The position numbers were made by a program, and so were the translations under genes. Under the pieces are notes generated by a model. That model made no database searches, had not been told where the DNA came from, and was given only the letters and a program-made list of their open reading frames with translations. DNA of 64,000 nucleotides, taken from positions 19,505-83,504 of the forward strand of contig CAKVCL010000015.1 in the NCBI GenBank assembly GCA_934725855.1, given 5' to 3'. Shown piece after piece: positions 1 through 8,147 of the stretch (the stretch's first letter is position 1; the number at the start of each line of letters is the position of its first letter). The DNA is from an uncultured Cellulosilyticum sp. Its GTDB lineage: Bacteria; Bacillota; Clostridia; Lachnospirales; Cellulosilyticaceae.

Positions 1-1285
1 TAAATTTATATGGACTTGCAGTAGAAACAATAACTGTAGGCGTATGATCCTGTGTTGCTTTTAAATACTCATCGTAAACTGCATAAGCAACTGCTGTATG
101 TGTATCCATTAAATAACCTTCTTCATCAAATACTTTTTTGATATAGGCTCTTGTTTTTTCATCGTCTGCATAGCCGCCATAGAAATCTTTAATGTTCTCA
201 CGCATTGCATCTGTAATGGTATATTTTCCATCTTGTTTTAGCCCTGTCATTAACTCATTAACTACCTCTGAATTATTTCCACTAATATGATAAAGTAATC
301 TCTCTAAGTTACTAGAAATTAAAATATCCATAGATGGTGATTCAGTTAAGAAAAATTCTCTATTACGATCGTATGTGCCTGATTCAAAGAAATCAAATAA
401 TACTTTATTTTTGTTAGAGGCACAAATCATCTTACCAACTGGTAAGCCCATTTGTTTTGCATAATAACTTGCAAGGATGTTTCCAAAGTTTCCTGTTGGA
501 ACAACAACATTCATGACTTCTCCAGCTTTAAGTTTACCATCACGTACCATTTTTCCATAAGAAGCAAAATAGTAAGCGACTTGAGGAATTAAGCGTCCTA
601 CATTGATTGAGTTTGCAGAAGAAAATTGATAATTCTTCTCCGCAATCTTCTTAGCAAATTCTTTGTCTCCAAAGATTTCTTTAACGGTTGATTGGCAATC
701 ATCAAAGTTCCCTTTAACCCCTACAACAAATGTATTATCTCCCTCAGTTGTTAACATTTGTTGTTTTTGAACTTGACTGACACCATCTTGTGGGAAGAAT
801 ACAATGATTTTTGTTCCCTTTACGTTAGCAAAGCCTTCTAGTGCAGCTTTTCCTGTATCACCAGATGTAGCTGTTAAAATAACGATCTCTTTTTCTTCTC
901 CATTATAACGTTTGCTTGTCAGCATTAAATAAGGCAAGATAGATAATGCCATATCCTTAAATGCAATCGTTGGTCCATGAAATAGCTCCAAGAAGTTTCC
1001 TGTTTTAGTATGTACAAGTGGTGCAATTTCAGTTGTATCAAACTTTGAATCATAAGCATTTTTAATACAGTCTTTTAAATCTTCATCTTTAATATCATCA
1101 AAAAACAAGCGCATTACACGATAAGCAACTTCTTGGTATGACCATTTTGAAATCTCATCTAATGAAAAGTCCATTTTAGGCATAGATGTAGGTACAAATA
1201 ATCCTCCATCACTTGAAATGCCTTGAAGGATTGCTTTTGTAGCTGTAATATTATCTAATTTTTGGCGTGTGCTTGTATAGTGCAT
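1..1285 (-). CDS. thrC: Threonine synthase, 3' end cut by window edge
   Basis: PLP enzyme that converts O-phosphohomoserine to threonine and phosphate, the last step of threonine synthesis. Translating the minus strand from ATG 1285 gives a start of the MHYTSTRQ type, a GP.IAFKDMAL block carrying the PLP lysine near residue 110, and a VVVPTGNFGN phosphate-binding loop. These are the hallmarks of ThrC. GAAAGGAAG sits 7 bases before the ATG. About 428 codons are present and the C-terminus lies beyond base 1. It has its own promoter and is probably monocistronic at this end. The identification is firm; only the missing tail is unknown. Confidence 0.95.
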   Translation of the reverse strand, partial: MHYTSTRQKLDNITATKAILQGISSDGGLFVPTSMPKMDFSLDEISKWSYQEVAYRVMRLFFDDIKDEDLKDCIKNAYDSKFDTTEIAPLVHTKTGNFLELFHGPTIAFKDMALSILPYLMLTSKRYNGEEKEIVILTATSGDTGKAALEGFANVKGTKIIVFFPQDGVSQVQKQQMLTTEGDNTFVVGVKGNFDDCQSTVKEIFGDKEFAKKIAEKNYQFSSANSINVGRLIPQVAYYFASYGKMVRDGKLKAGEVMNVVVPTGNFGNILASYYAKQMGLPVGKMICASNKNKVLFDFFESGTYDRNREFFLTESPSMDILISSNLERLLYHISGNNSEVVNELMTGLKQDGKYTITDAMRENIKDFYGGYADDEKTRAYIKKVFDEEGYLMDTHTAVAYAVYDEYLKATQDHTPTVIVSTASPYKF

Positions 1286-1344
1286 TGATTAATCTTCCTT
1301 TCTTCTTTATATCCAGTTCGCTTTACCTGGTGACATTTTATATG

Positions 1345-1372
1345 ATTATATCATTTTACTCGTCATTTGCAA
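1345..1372 (-). promoter_or_regulatory. Sigma-A promoter of thrC
   Basis: The minus strand shows TTGCAA, a 16-base spacer and a perfect TATAAT, ending about 60 bases before the thrC start. No T-box or terminator hairpin lies between the promoter and the gene, so threonine control by attenuation is not seen here. Confidence 0.6.
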
Positions 1373-1479
1373 AATATTATTTATCTTATTCATTAAATTG
1401 AATTTTAATTCAACATGTTCTTTATTATCCATTTTCTGCAAATCCTAGTTTATATTGTATTTTTTTATCCTTATTTGTA

Positions 1480-1507
1480 ACACAAATTTCGACTAACTCA
1501 TACTTTA
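1480..1507 (+). promoter_or_regulatory. Possible sigma-K-type sporulation promoter
   Basis: AC, 17 bases, then CATACTTTA fits the Bacillus sigma-K consensus (AC near -35, CATAnnnTA near -10). It lies about 80 bases upstream of the first Cys-rich gene. The motif is short and AT-rich, so this is suggestive only; it is supported by the coat-like nature of the gene it would serve. Confidence 0.35.
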
Positions 1508-1586
1508 TATTAGAGAAATGAAACAAAACTTTTTACCATTTCTCAGTAAAGTACTTGCAAACTTAATGTTTTTAGGAGGTATTATT

Positions 1587-1781
1587 ATGGCATATCAACA
1601 CGACTTAGCTTGTCTTGTCAATCAAAAGGTTATTATTCACACTGATCGCTGTAGCTACTGTGTCATCGTTTCTCAGGTTTGTCCTTGCTACATTAGAGCC
1701 ATTGAACTTGGCTGTGGTAATGTTAGATACTTCAATTTTGATCGTATAGATTATGTAGAAGAATGCTTACCCCAATGCTAG
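1587..1781 (+). CDS. Small Cys-rich protein, coat-like, paralogue of next gene
   Basis: Encodes 64 residues beginning MAYQHDL. The start was chosen because TTAGGAGG lies 7 bases before this ATG; the longer reading from 1518 has no ribosome site. It has seven cysteines and a block NQKVIIHTDRC...YFNFDRID.VEECLP. The downstream gene repeats this almost exactly (NQRVIIHTDGC...YFNINRID.VEDVLP), so the two arose by duplication. No transmembrane or signal segment is visible. Small Cys-rich proteins of this kind in spore formers are often coat or exosporium parts. That role is inferred from composition and a possible sigma-K promoter, not from a recognised family. Confidence 0.75.
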   Translation: MAYQHDLACLVNQKVIIHTDRCSYCVIVSQVCPCYIRAIELGCGNVRYFNFDRIDYVEECLPQC

Positions 1782-1822
1782 TTGAGGGCACCTATTGGTA
1801 AAGATATAAGGAGGAATAAACT

Positions 1823-2236
1823 ATGAGTTGTTGTGGAAATAAAAACAATAGATATTATACACGCCAGAATTTTGGCAAAAACTGCTGTAATGACAGAAAT
1901 GAAAGCTGCTGCAATCGCAAATCTACTTGCTGCAACGATAGATATAACAATTATACGGACTACGACCAAGATGCTAACGTTAATGGATTAGATGGCATTT
2001 CTTGCCCATTTCATAATAACAATGACCGATGCTGCGAAAAAAGTTTAAGAGATGCGCTTTGCCAGTTAACGAATCAAAGAGTCATTATCCATACGGATGG
2101 CTGCAAAATGTGTGTCGTAATCGTTAGTGTTGGAAGTTGCTTTGTTAAAACCGTCAATCCTTGCACACACCGAATCGTTTACTTTAACATCAATCGTATC
2201 GACAACGTAGAAGATGTATTACCTCGCTGCTACTAG
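1823..2236 (+). CDS. Cys-rich protein with Asn/Cys-rich N-terminus, coat-like
   Basis: Encodes 137 residues. AAGGAGG lies 8 bases before the ATG, and the gene starts 41 bases after its smaller paralogue, so they probably share a transcript. Residues 1-60 are low complexity and rich in Asn, Cys, Asp and Tyr with repeated CC pairs. Residues 75-137 match the core of the preceding protein (VIIHTDGC, YFNINRID). The CC pairs suggest disulfide cross-linking or metal binding. A sporulation coat role is plausible but inferred; no enzymatic motif is seen. Confidence 0.75.
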   Translation: MSCCGNKNNRYYTRQNFGKNCCNDRNESCCNRKSTCCNDRYNNYTDYDQDANVNGLDGISCPFHNNNDRCCEKSLRDALCQLTNQRVIIHTDGCKMCVVIVSVGSCFVKTVNPCTHRIVYFNINRIDNVEDVLPRCY

Positions 2237-2288
2237 AATGAACTTTTTTTAACCAAACTTATAGCGTTTCATAGACTATAAAAGAATT

Positions 2289-2323
2289 GCCGGTGATAAA
2301 AGATTTTTTCTTTTATCATCGGC
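2289..2323. terminator. Hairpin between convergent genes
   Basis: A 14-bp stem (left arm 2289-2302, right arm 2310-2323, one G-T wobble) encloses an AT loop between the end of the Cys-rich gene and the end of sigH. It probably terminates transcription from both sides, although the T-tracts are short. Confidence 0.65.
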
Positions 2324-2330
2324 TTTCATA

Positions 2331-2984
2331 CTACTTCTTGCATTTTACCCCTTCAAGTTTTTTCTTGATTCTTTGCAAAGCATTGTCTATGGATTTAGGT
2401 GACTTGTCCATTATTTCTGCTATTTCTTTATAATTTTTTCCTTCCATATAAAGGTGAAGAACTTCTACTTCTAGTTTACTAAGTGCTTTATCAATATACT
2501 CATTAATATCTTCTACATTTTCTTTACTAATCACTTCATCCTCAGGCGTTAGTGAGCCATTATTTTTAAGCACATCCATTAAAGTGGCTCCATCATCATC
2601 ATCATCTGATGACTTATGAATCGGAACGCTTAACGAAATGCTCTGATTTAATGGAATATGTTTTTGTCTAGATACGGTTTTAAAAGCTGTACTAATCTGC
2701 CTCGTCACACAAAGTGTGGCAAATGATTTAAAGCTTGCTTCTTTACCTGGATTATAATCACAAATAGCCTTAAACAGTCCAATCATTCCCTCTTGTATTA
2801 AATCATCTTTATCTGTACCTAAAAAATAGTTGGCTTTTATACGATTTCTTACAAGTTTTTTATAACGCTTAATTAATGTATCTACAGCCCCATCTTTACC
2901 ATTTCTATATAAAATAATTAATGCTTCATCGGATAAGTCTTCAAAGGAATCTATATTTTTTACTTCTCTATTGCTTCTTGGCAT
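2331..2984 (-). CDS. sigH: RNA polymerase sporulation sigma factor SigH
   Basis: Sigma-70 family factor for the transition to sporulation, directing early genes such as spo0A and spoIIA in relatives. The 217-residue length matches Bacillus SigH (218). Region 2 shows DLIQEGMIGLFKAI and the -10 recognition stretch SFKSFATLCVTRQI. Region 4 has an HTH of the type LSKLEVEVLHLYMEGKNYKEIA. An acidic linker DDDDDG lies near residue 128. GGAGAG precedes the ATG closely. The usual neighbours rlmB, mrnC and cysS are found just upstream, with cheX interposed. Confidence 0.93.
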   Translation of the reverse strand: MPRSNREVKNIDSFEDLSDEALIILYRNGKDGAVDTLIKRYKKLVRNRIKANYFLGTDKDDLIQEGMIGLFKAICDYNPGKEASFKSFATLCVTRQISTAFKTVSRQKHIPLNQSISLSVPIHKSSDDDDDGATLMDVLKNNGSLTPEDEVISKENVEDINEYIDKALSKLEVEVLHLYMEGKNYKEIAEIMDKSPKSIDNALQRIKKKLEGVKCKK

Positions 2985-3210
2985 ATTCTCTCCTTATTCT
3001 CCATCAATAACTTTCACTTTTCTATGTTAAATGCATTATACACAGTATACATCATAATTTTAATATTTTAAATGCTTCTTTCTCTTGTATATTGTCCATT
3101 TATAAAATAAAAAAGCTTATATCCCTCTTTAGAATATAAACTTTTTATCAACTATTCTAATATCCTATATAGATACAGCAGCAACTTAGTAACACGCCCC
3201 TACAATTCTT

Positions 3211-3681
3211 TTATTTTACTGTAATGTCTAATTCAACAACATTTTGATTTGGATTATTCCCATCATTAAATCCTAGTATAAGTGTTGGTGAAATAGCGTT
3301 AGAAATTGTAAGTCCTTCACCGGTCATTAATGTTGGTGGTGTAATATCAATCATTACACCTACCTCTTCAAATAAAGAGGCAACTCTTCCCATCATTATA
3401 TTTGCCATTTCCCGTATAGCACTTTGTGCCATTTCATCAAATACCTCAACTGACATGCCACACATCATACTAGAAGCAACCCCTTTTGCATAGCTTTCAT
3501 CCATGCTTAATGCAATATTTCCTCTTACCTCGCCTGTTATACCTACTAAAACCACCACATTTTTATCATATTTATTATTTGAACGCACACCCTTGCTATT
3601 AATAGATAAGTTAACCTGCGCTATTTCTTGAAATACCCCTGTTAAAGCCCCAATGAAAATATTAATGTGTTCTGCATTCAT
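3211..3681 (-). CDS. cheX: Chemotaxis phosphatase CheX
   Basis: CheC/CheX/FliY-family phosphatase that removes phosphate from CheY-P and so resets the flagellar switch. At 156 residues it has the CheX layout. The catalytic pair is visible in the SAIREMANIMMG helix (E91 and N94, the ExxN signature). Only one such helix is present, as in CheX and unlike the two in CheC. GAAGG precedes the start by 10 bases. Its place between sigH and the cys operon is odd for a chemotaxis gene, and no che operon is in view. With the chemoreceptor at 42 kb it indicates a motile cell. Confidence 0.85.
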   Translation of the reverse strand: MNAEHINIFIGALTGVFQEIAQVNLSINSKGVRSNNKYDKNVVVLVGITGEVRGNIALSMDESYAKGVASSMMCGMSVEVFDEMAQSAIREMANIMMGRVASLFEEVGVMIDITPPTLMTGEGLTISNAISPTLILGFNDGNNPNQNVVELDITVK

Positions 3682-3850
3682 AATATATGTACCTTCTCTC
3701 TATCTCATTTATCTACCTTAAGGATAACCTATTATAAAGAAAATATCCACAACTATTTTACACTTATCGTTATTTTTTTACATTTTCCTTCATTATAAAT
3801 TTTAATATACAATTTCAAACAATTAGAATACACCTTATTTTAACTCTAAA

Positions 3851-3896
3851 ATATCCCCTATAGAGTTTTTATTAATGTCTACTCTATAGGAGATAT
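3851..3896 (-). terminator. Terminator of the cysE-rlmB operon
   Basis: A 16-bp stem (3851-3866 with 3881-3896) has one C/A position that becomes a G-U pair on the minus strand. It lies 43 bases past the rlmB stop. A short T-tract follows on the minus strand. Confidence 0.7.
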
Positions 3897-3939
3897 TTTT
3901 AAAACAAATTGGCTTCTTGTTATTTAAGCTTAATTCTTT

Positions 3940-4863
3940 TTACTTAAAATTTCTTTGTCTTACTACTTCGTATATCATCAAACTTGCTGCTACAGATGCA
4001 TTTAATGAAGTGACTTTCCCATACATAGGGACACTCACCACATAGTCACAATTTTCTTTGGTTAATTTAGAAACCCCTTCTCCTTCACTGCCTACAACAA
4101 TACCAATAGGGCCTGTAAGATTTTCGTCGTATAAAGTTTTTCCATCCATATCCGCGCAAGCGATCCACAATCCCTTTTCTTTAAGTTCACGAATTGTTTG
4201 AACAATATTACTTACTTTAGCCACTTTCATGTATTCAAGGGCTCCTGCCGAAGACTTGGCTACTGTTCCCGTAAGCCCAACTGCACGTCTCTTAGGAATA
4301 ATAATACCATGCACACCCGCATTATGCGCTGTACGAATAATAGCTCCTAGATTGTGAGGATCTTGAATATTATCTAAAATGAGTACAAAAGGCGCTTCTC
4401 CCTTTTCCTTTGCGTCTTCTAAAATCTCTTCAACTTCTACATACTCGTGAGCTGCGACATAAGCAAGTACCCCTTGATGTTTTTCTCTTCCTGTAAGCTC
4501 ATCTAACTTTGCTTTTTCTACTTCTTGAACCACAACCGCTTTTGATTTAGCCAGAGAGATAATTTTAATAACAGAACCTTCTTTTTCGCCTTTTTGCACA
4601 AGAATCTTATCGATCTCACGTTCTCCTTTTAATGCTTCCATAACCGCATTACGACCATAAAGGATATTTTCATCAATTTCTACTGCTTCTCTTATAAATT
4701 CTTCTTGTCTATAAGTGCTTTCATTTCTTGAGTTTCTGTCTGTTTTCTCTCTTCTTTGATCTTTATTTCTGAATGTCTTAACTTGCTGAGCTTCATTAAA
4801 ACCGTTCGCTTTTTTTACATTCTTATTATTTTTTTTGTGAGATGATTTATAATCGTACTTCAT
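3940..4863 (-). CDS. rlmB: 23S rRNA 2'-O-ribose methyltransferase, TrmH/SpoU family
   Basis: SPOUT-fold methyltransferase predicted to methylate a 23S rRNA guanosine (G2251 in E. coli) using SAM. The three SpoU motifs are visible in order: NLGAIIRTAHNAG, IGIVVGSEGEGVS and VPMYGKVTSLNASVAAS, the last forming the trefoil-knot SAM site. A substrate-binding domain of about 75 residues (ILYGRNAVMEAL...) precedes them. The N-terminus has a 60-residue Lys/Arg/Asn-rich extension, common in clostridial versions and probably RNA-contacting. It follows mrnC by 18 bases as the last gene of the Cys T-box operon, an order widely kept in Firmicutes. Confidence 0.92.
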   Translation of the reverse strand: MKYDYKSSHKKNNKNVKKANGFNEAQQVKTFRNKDQRREKTDRNSRNESTYRQEEFIREAVEIDENILYGRNAVMEALKGEREIDKILVQKGEKEGSVIKIISLAKSKAVVVQEVEKAKLDELTGREKHQGVLAYVAAHEYVEVEEILEDAKEKGEAPFVLILDNIQDPHNLGAIIRTAHNAGVHGIIIPKRRAVGLTGTVAKSSAGALEYMKVAKVSNIVQTIRELKEKGLWIACADMDGKTLYDENLTGPIGIVVGSEGEGVSKLTKENCDYVVSVPMYGKVTSLNASVAASLMIYEVVRQRNFK

Positions 4864-4881
4864 TTATTTTCTCCTATTTTT

Positions 4882-5313
4882 CTATACTTGACCTAACCGA
4901 TTGAGTCCCGCATCAATTAGTTCTTTAATGCGCTCAATCCTTCCTTCTATATAAAGGTAACCAATTAATGCTTCTAAGCCTGTGGCATGACGATATTCTG
5001 TTACATTGCCATTTTTAGGAATGGTCACGCTTTTGGCATTACGTCCCCTTCTTAAAACAGCATCTTCTTCTTCTGTCAGCATGCCTTCAATTAAAAAGTA
5101 AATTTTAGCCTGACTGCTGGCTCTTACTAATTCTCTTGATGCTTTGTGCATTTTATTAACAGGTCGATTTCCTTTATTCATCACATAGGTACGTATAAAC
5201 ATTTCATAAACACCATCTCCAATATAAGCAAGAGCTAACGGAGAATAGGTATTGGCTTTATGTGAAAACTCACCTGATGTCATGTTTAACAACTCTTCTA
5301 TGGGCTTATTCAT
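4882..5313 (-). CDS. mrnC: Mini-ribonuclease III
   Basis: Compact RNase III-like enzyme without a double-stranded RNA-binding domain; in Bacillus it matures 23S rRNA. The 143 residues hold the RNase III signature region LALAYIGDGVYE near residues 26-37 with the catalytic Asp, and the second metal-binding helix YRHATGLEALIGYLY near residue 107. It lies 56 bases after cysS and 18 before rlmB, the classic Firmicutes arrangement. A basic RRGRNAKS stretch near residue 88 is likely RNA-contacting. Confidence 0.92.
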   Translation of the reverse strand: MNKPIEELLNMTSGEFSHKANTYSPLALAYIGDGVYEMFIRTYVMNKGNRPVNKMHKASRELVRASSQAKIYFLIEGMLTEEEDAVLRRGRNAKSVTIPKNGNVTEYRHATGLEALIGYLYIEGRIERIKELIDAGLNRLGQV

Positions 5314-5369
5314 TTTGCATTTCCCTACTTTCTTACTTAAATCCCTCTAAAACTTAAACTGCCCCTTAC

Positions 5370-6800
5370 TTATACACGCTTATAACGTACACCTTCTCTT
5401 GTGTCTTCAATGAGTACACCTTGCTCTTTTAAATAGTCACGGATACGGTCTGCCTCCGCAAAATTCTTATCTTTTTTAGCTTGTTTACGTTTATCGATAT
5501 ACTCTAAGATTTCCTCATCACTGAGTCCTTCTACAGTTTGGTCATAATTTTTATAAATTAAACCCAAAATATCTACAAGCTTATCGAATAAATCTTTTAC
5601 CGCTTTAATAAATGGCTTTGAAGCGCCTTCTTTTGCATAAGTATTTGCAAATTTAACCAGTTCAAAAATGACGCTAATTGCATCTGCTGTATTAAAGTCA
5701 TCTGACATAAACTCATTAAAACGTGTTTCAAAGCTTGGAAGCTCACTCATTAATTTTTGTTCTTCCTCTGACATCGTTTCAATTTGGCTATGCTCGTAGG
5801 CAAATTGAAGTGCCATCCCACCATTTTTAATACGATCTAAACTATTTGCAGCAGCTTGCATTAAATCAGCGCTAAAGTTAAGTGGACTTCTATAATGGGC
5901 ATTAAGCATAAAGAAACGTACCACATCATAGCCATATGCTTCCCCAACATCACGAAGTGTTTTAAAATTACCTAATGACTTAGACATTTTCTTATTATCG
6001 ATATTTAAGAAAGCATTATGCATCCAGTAGTGTGTAAATTCCACTCCATTTGCGCCTTCACTTTGAGCAATCTCATTTTCATGATGAGGAAATACTAAGT
6101 CTTCTCCACCTGCATGGATATCGATTGTATCTCCTAAATAACGTTTTGCCATGGCAGAACACTCAATATGCCAACCTGGTCTTCCATTACTCCATGGACT
6201 TTCCCAATAAGGTTCTCCTTCTTTTTTCGGCTTCCAAAGCACGAAATCCATAGGATGCTTTTTACCTCCAGCCAAATCATGTCTTAAGGTTTCACGTTCA
6301 TTACGTCCTGATTCTAATTCTTCTAATACTTTCTTAGAAAGCTTTCCATAGTCCTTAAAAGCAGAAGTATCATAATAAACTGTGCCATCAGCATTATAAG
6401 CAAAGCCTTTATCAATAAGGGTTTGCACCATATTGATAATTTGTGGCATTTCTTCTGTTACACGAGGATGCTTTGTCGCACGGTGTACATTTAAGTGCTC
6501 AACATCTTTTAATGTTTCAGAAATATACTGTTCTACCACTTCATCTGTTGTACGATGTTCTTCATTAGCCTTTTTAATAATCTTATCATCTACATCTGTA
6601 AAATTTTGAACATAATTGACTTCATACCCTTGACTTTCAAAATAACGACGCACCGTATCAAATACAATATAAGGCCTTGCATTTCCAATATGAATTAAAT
6701 TATAAACGGTTGGTCCACATACATACATGCGAACTTTTCCTGGTTCAATAGGTTTAAATTCTTCTTTTTGTTTGGTGAGTGTATTATAAATTTTAATCAT
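5370..6800 (-). CDS. cysS: Cysteinyl-tRNA synthetase
   Basis: Class I aminoacyl-tRNA synthetase that charges tRNA-Cys. The ATP-binding HIGH motif (IHIGNARP), the KKMSKSLGN motif and zinc-binding C/H residues (CGPTV near the N-terminus, WHIECSAM, GGEDLVFPHHENE) are all present. The open frame begins at 6896, but AAGGAG directly precedes three overlapping ATGs at 6806, 6803 and 6800. ATG 6800 has the best spacing and gives the usual MIKIYNTL start and 476 residues, the family length. The gene sits 99 bases after cysE and shares the cysteine T-box, so charging and synthesis of cysteine are controlled together. Confidence 0.96.
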   Translation of the reverse strand: MIKIYNTLTKQKEEFKPIEPGKVRMYVCGPTVYNLIHIGNARPYIVFDTVRRYFESQGYEVNYVQNFTDVDDKIIKKANEEHRTTDEVVEQYISETLKDVEHLNVHRATKHPRVTEEMPQIINMVQTLIDKGFAYNADGTVYYDTSAFKDYGKLSKKVLEELESGRNERETLRHDLAGGKKHPMDFVLWKPKKEGEPYWESPWSNGRPGWHIECSAMAKRYLGDTIDIHAGGEDLVFPHHENEIAQSEGANGVEFTHYWMHNAFLNIDNKKMSKSLGNFKTLRDVGEAYGYDVVRFFMLNAHYRSPLNFSADLMQAAANSLDRIKNGGMALQFAYEHSQIETMSEEEQKLMSELPSFETRFNEFMSDDFNTADAISVIFELVKFANTYAKEGASKPFIKAVKDLFDKLVDILGLIYKNYDQTVEGLSDEEILEYIDKRKQAKKDKNFAEADRIRDYLKEQGVLIEDTREGVRYKRV

Positions 6801-6899
6801 CATCATTCTCCTTATTTTTATTTCTTTTTGTCTTACTGTTATGCAAAGCATTTTATCGCTATCACTTTTTATTGTATGACACTTAGTGATTATCAAACA

Positions 6900-7712
6900 T
6901 TACTTTTCATCCTCTGTATACTGATTGCAAATTTCTTTGGTATCACAACTGCAATTATGACATTTATGATTGCCTATTTGCCTACCTTCTGTTGCTATCT
7001 CTTCAAATTCCTCTGAGATACACATTTCACAAGCCTTTTTCATAGGAGGCGCTTGTTTAGGTGCTTCAACCCCTAATTTAGCTTCTATATTTTGTAACTG
7101 TTCTTCCAGTATTGAAATGTTTTCTTTTAATTTACAGATTTCTAATTTTACAGGATCCGGAATCTTAACTTGGTCTAGTTCGTTACAAGGATTAACACGC
7201 CTACCTTGAATACGCACCACCTTGCCTGGAATTCCTACTACTGTACTATCTTCTGGAATTTCTTTAAGTACTACTGCATTGGCAGCAATTCTAGAATTAT
7301 CCCCTACTTTAAAAGGCCCTAGTACCTTTGCTCCAGTACTAATCATCACATTATTTCCAATGGTAGGATGTCTTTTTCCATGGTCTTTACCTGTCCCGCC
7401 TAATGTCACTCCATGATAAATGGTTACATTATCTCCTATCTCACAAGTTTCACCAATAACCACGCCCATACCATGGTCAATAAACAGCCCTTTTCCTATT
7501 TTAGCCCCTGGGTGAATTTCAATTCCTGTTAACCCTCTTGCAATCTGAGAAATTAATCTTGCCACAAAAAAATGTTTTCTCTCATAAAACCAGTGTCCCC
7601 ATCTATGAAACAATAAGGCATAAAAGCTTGGATATAAAAATACTTCTGCACTTCGTTTAATAGCTGGGTCTCTTTCCTTAATCACTTTAATTTGGTCTCT
7701 AACATACCCCAT
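6900..7712 (-). CDS. cysE: Serine O-acetyltransferase with Cys-rich tail
   Basis: Makes O-acetylserine from serine and acetyl-CoA, the committed step of cysteine synthesis. Residues 60-170 form the left-handed beta-helix of hexapeptide repeats (IHPGAKIGKGLFIDHG, IGETCEIGDNV, GVTLGGTGK.HGKRHP). The histidines expected in the active site (FIDHGMG, GKRHPTIG) are present. After residue 195 there is a coiled-coil-like stretch and then a tail of about 75 residues with eight cysteines (CEMC, CHNCSC, EIC). Many CysE proteins lack this tail. It could bind metal or respond to redox state; that is speculation. It is the first gene after the cysteine T-box. Confidence 0.93.
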   Translation of the reverse strand: MGYVRDQIKVIKERDPAIKRSAEVFLYPSFYALLFHRWGHWFYERKHFFVARLISQIARGLTGIEIHPGAKIGKGLFIDHGMGVVIGETCEIGDNVTIYHGVTLGGTGKDHGKRHPTIGNNVMISTGAKVLGPFKVGDNSRIAANAVVLKEIPEDSTVVGIPGKVVRIQGRRVNPCNELDQVKIPDPVKLEICKLKENISILEEQLQNIEAKLGVEAPKQAPPMKKACEMCISEEFEEIATEGRQIGNHKCHNCSCDTKEICNQYTEDEK

Positions 7713-7756
7713 AATATATGCCTCCTTTTTAATAGACCAAAACTAAAATAAGCCAT

Positions 7757-8035
7757 AAAAAAACTCCACCTCTCTATTCAGAGGCGAAGTTATTTTCGCG
7801 GTTCCACTCTGATTAAAGCTCCATAAGCTTTATCTTATTAGCTGATAACGTAAGCCAAACGAATGTAAGCTACTTTCAAGCAGACCAAACGGTATTGCCC
7901 TTTTCACCTACTCGGTTCCAGAATGCACTTCTTATAACACTTTATGAAGCTCTCACACCAAACGAGCCTTCTCTGACATAACGCATTATAATACTCTTTC
8001 CTTCATTACCTTTACTTATGATTCAAATTAATTTT
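7757..8035 (-). promoter_or_regulatory. T-box leader with cysteine (UGC) specifier
   Basis: Minus-strand leader before cysE. The conserved T-box GAGTGGAACCGCG is at 7797-7809. It is followed by a terminator hairpin (7763-7773 with 7780-7790, 11 bp with wobbles) and a T7 run. Upstream is a Stem I region whose 3' side carries AAGTGCATTC; the codon TGC (7925-7927) sits where the specifier is expected and matches cysteine, the amino acid handled by cysE and cysS. Uncharged tRNA-Cys should pair with the specifier and the UGGN bulge to favour the antiterminator. The specifier placement is by eye, not by folding. Confidence 0.93.
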
Positions 8036-8036
8036 C

Positions 8037-8065
8037 ATTATAATATATGAAATGTCCTCTTTCAA
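8037..8065 (-). promoter_or_regulatory. Sigma-A promoter of the cys T-box operon
   Basis: TTGAAA, exactly 17 bases, then TATAAT on the minus strand, ending just upstream of the T-box leader. It is a near-consensus vegetative promoter. Confidence 0.8.
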
Positions 8066-8147
8066 CATTCCATGCAAATTTTAGTACTAGAAATTCATTT
8101 TTCTCTGGTCTACAATACTAATTGAGTAAAAAAGAATGGAGTAAGTT

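Noticed and set aside
1286..1344. Threonine T-box or attenuator before thrC
   Set aside because: The leader is short (about 55 bases) with only a CCAG/CTGG mini-hairpin and no T-box sequence.
3110..3146. Hairpin upstream of sigH and after cheX
   Set aside because: The AT-only stem with a mismatch is too weak to call a terminator with confidence.
6768..7016. 82-codon plus-strand frame over the cysE/cysS junction
   Set aside because: It is an antisense shadow of two well-supported genes and is rich in Phe/Tyr as expected for complement of coding AT-rich DNA.
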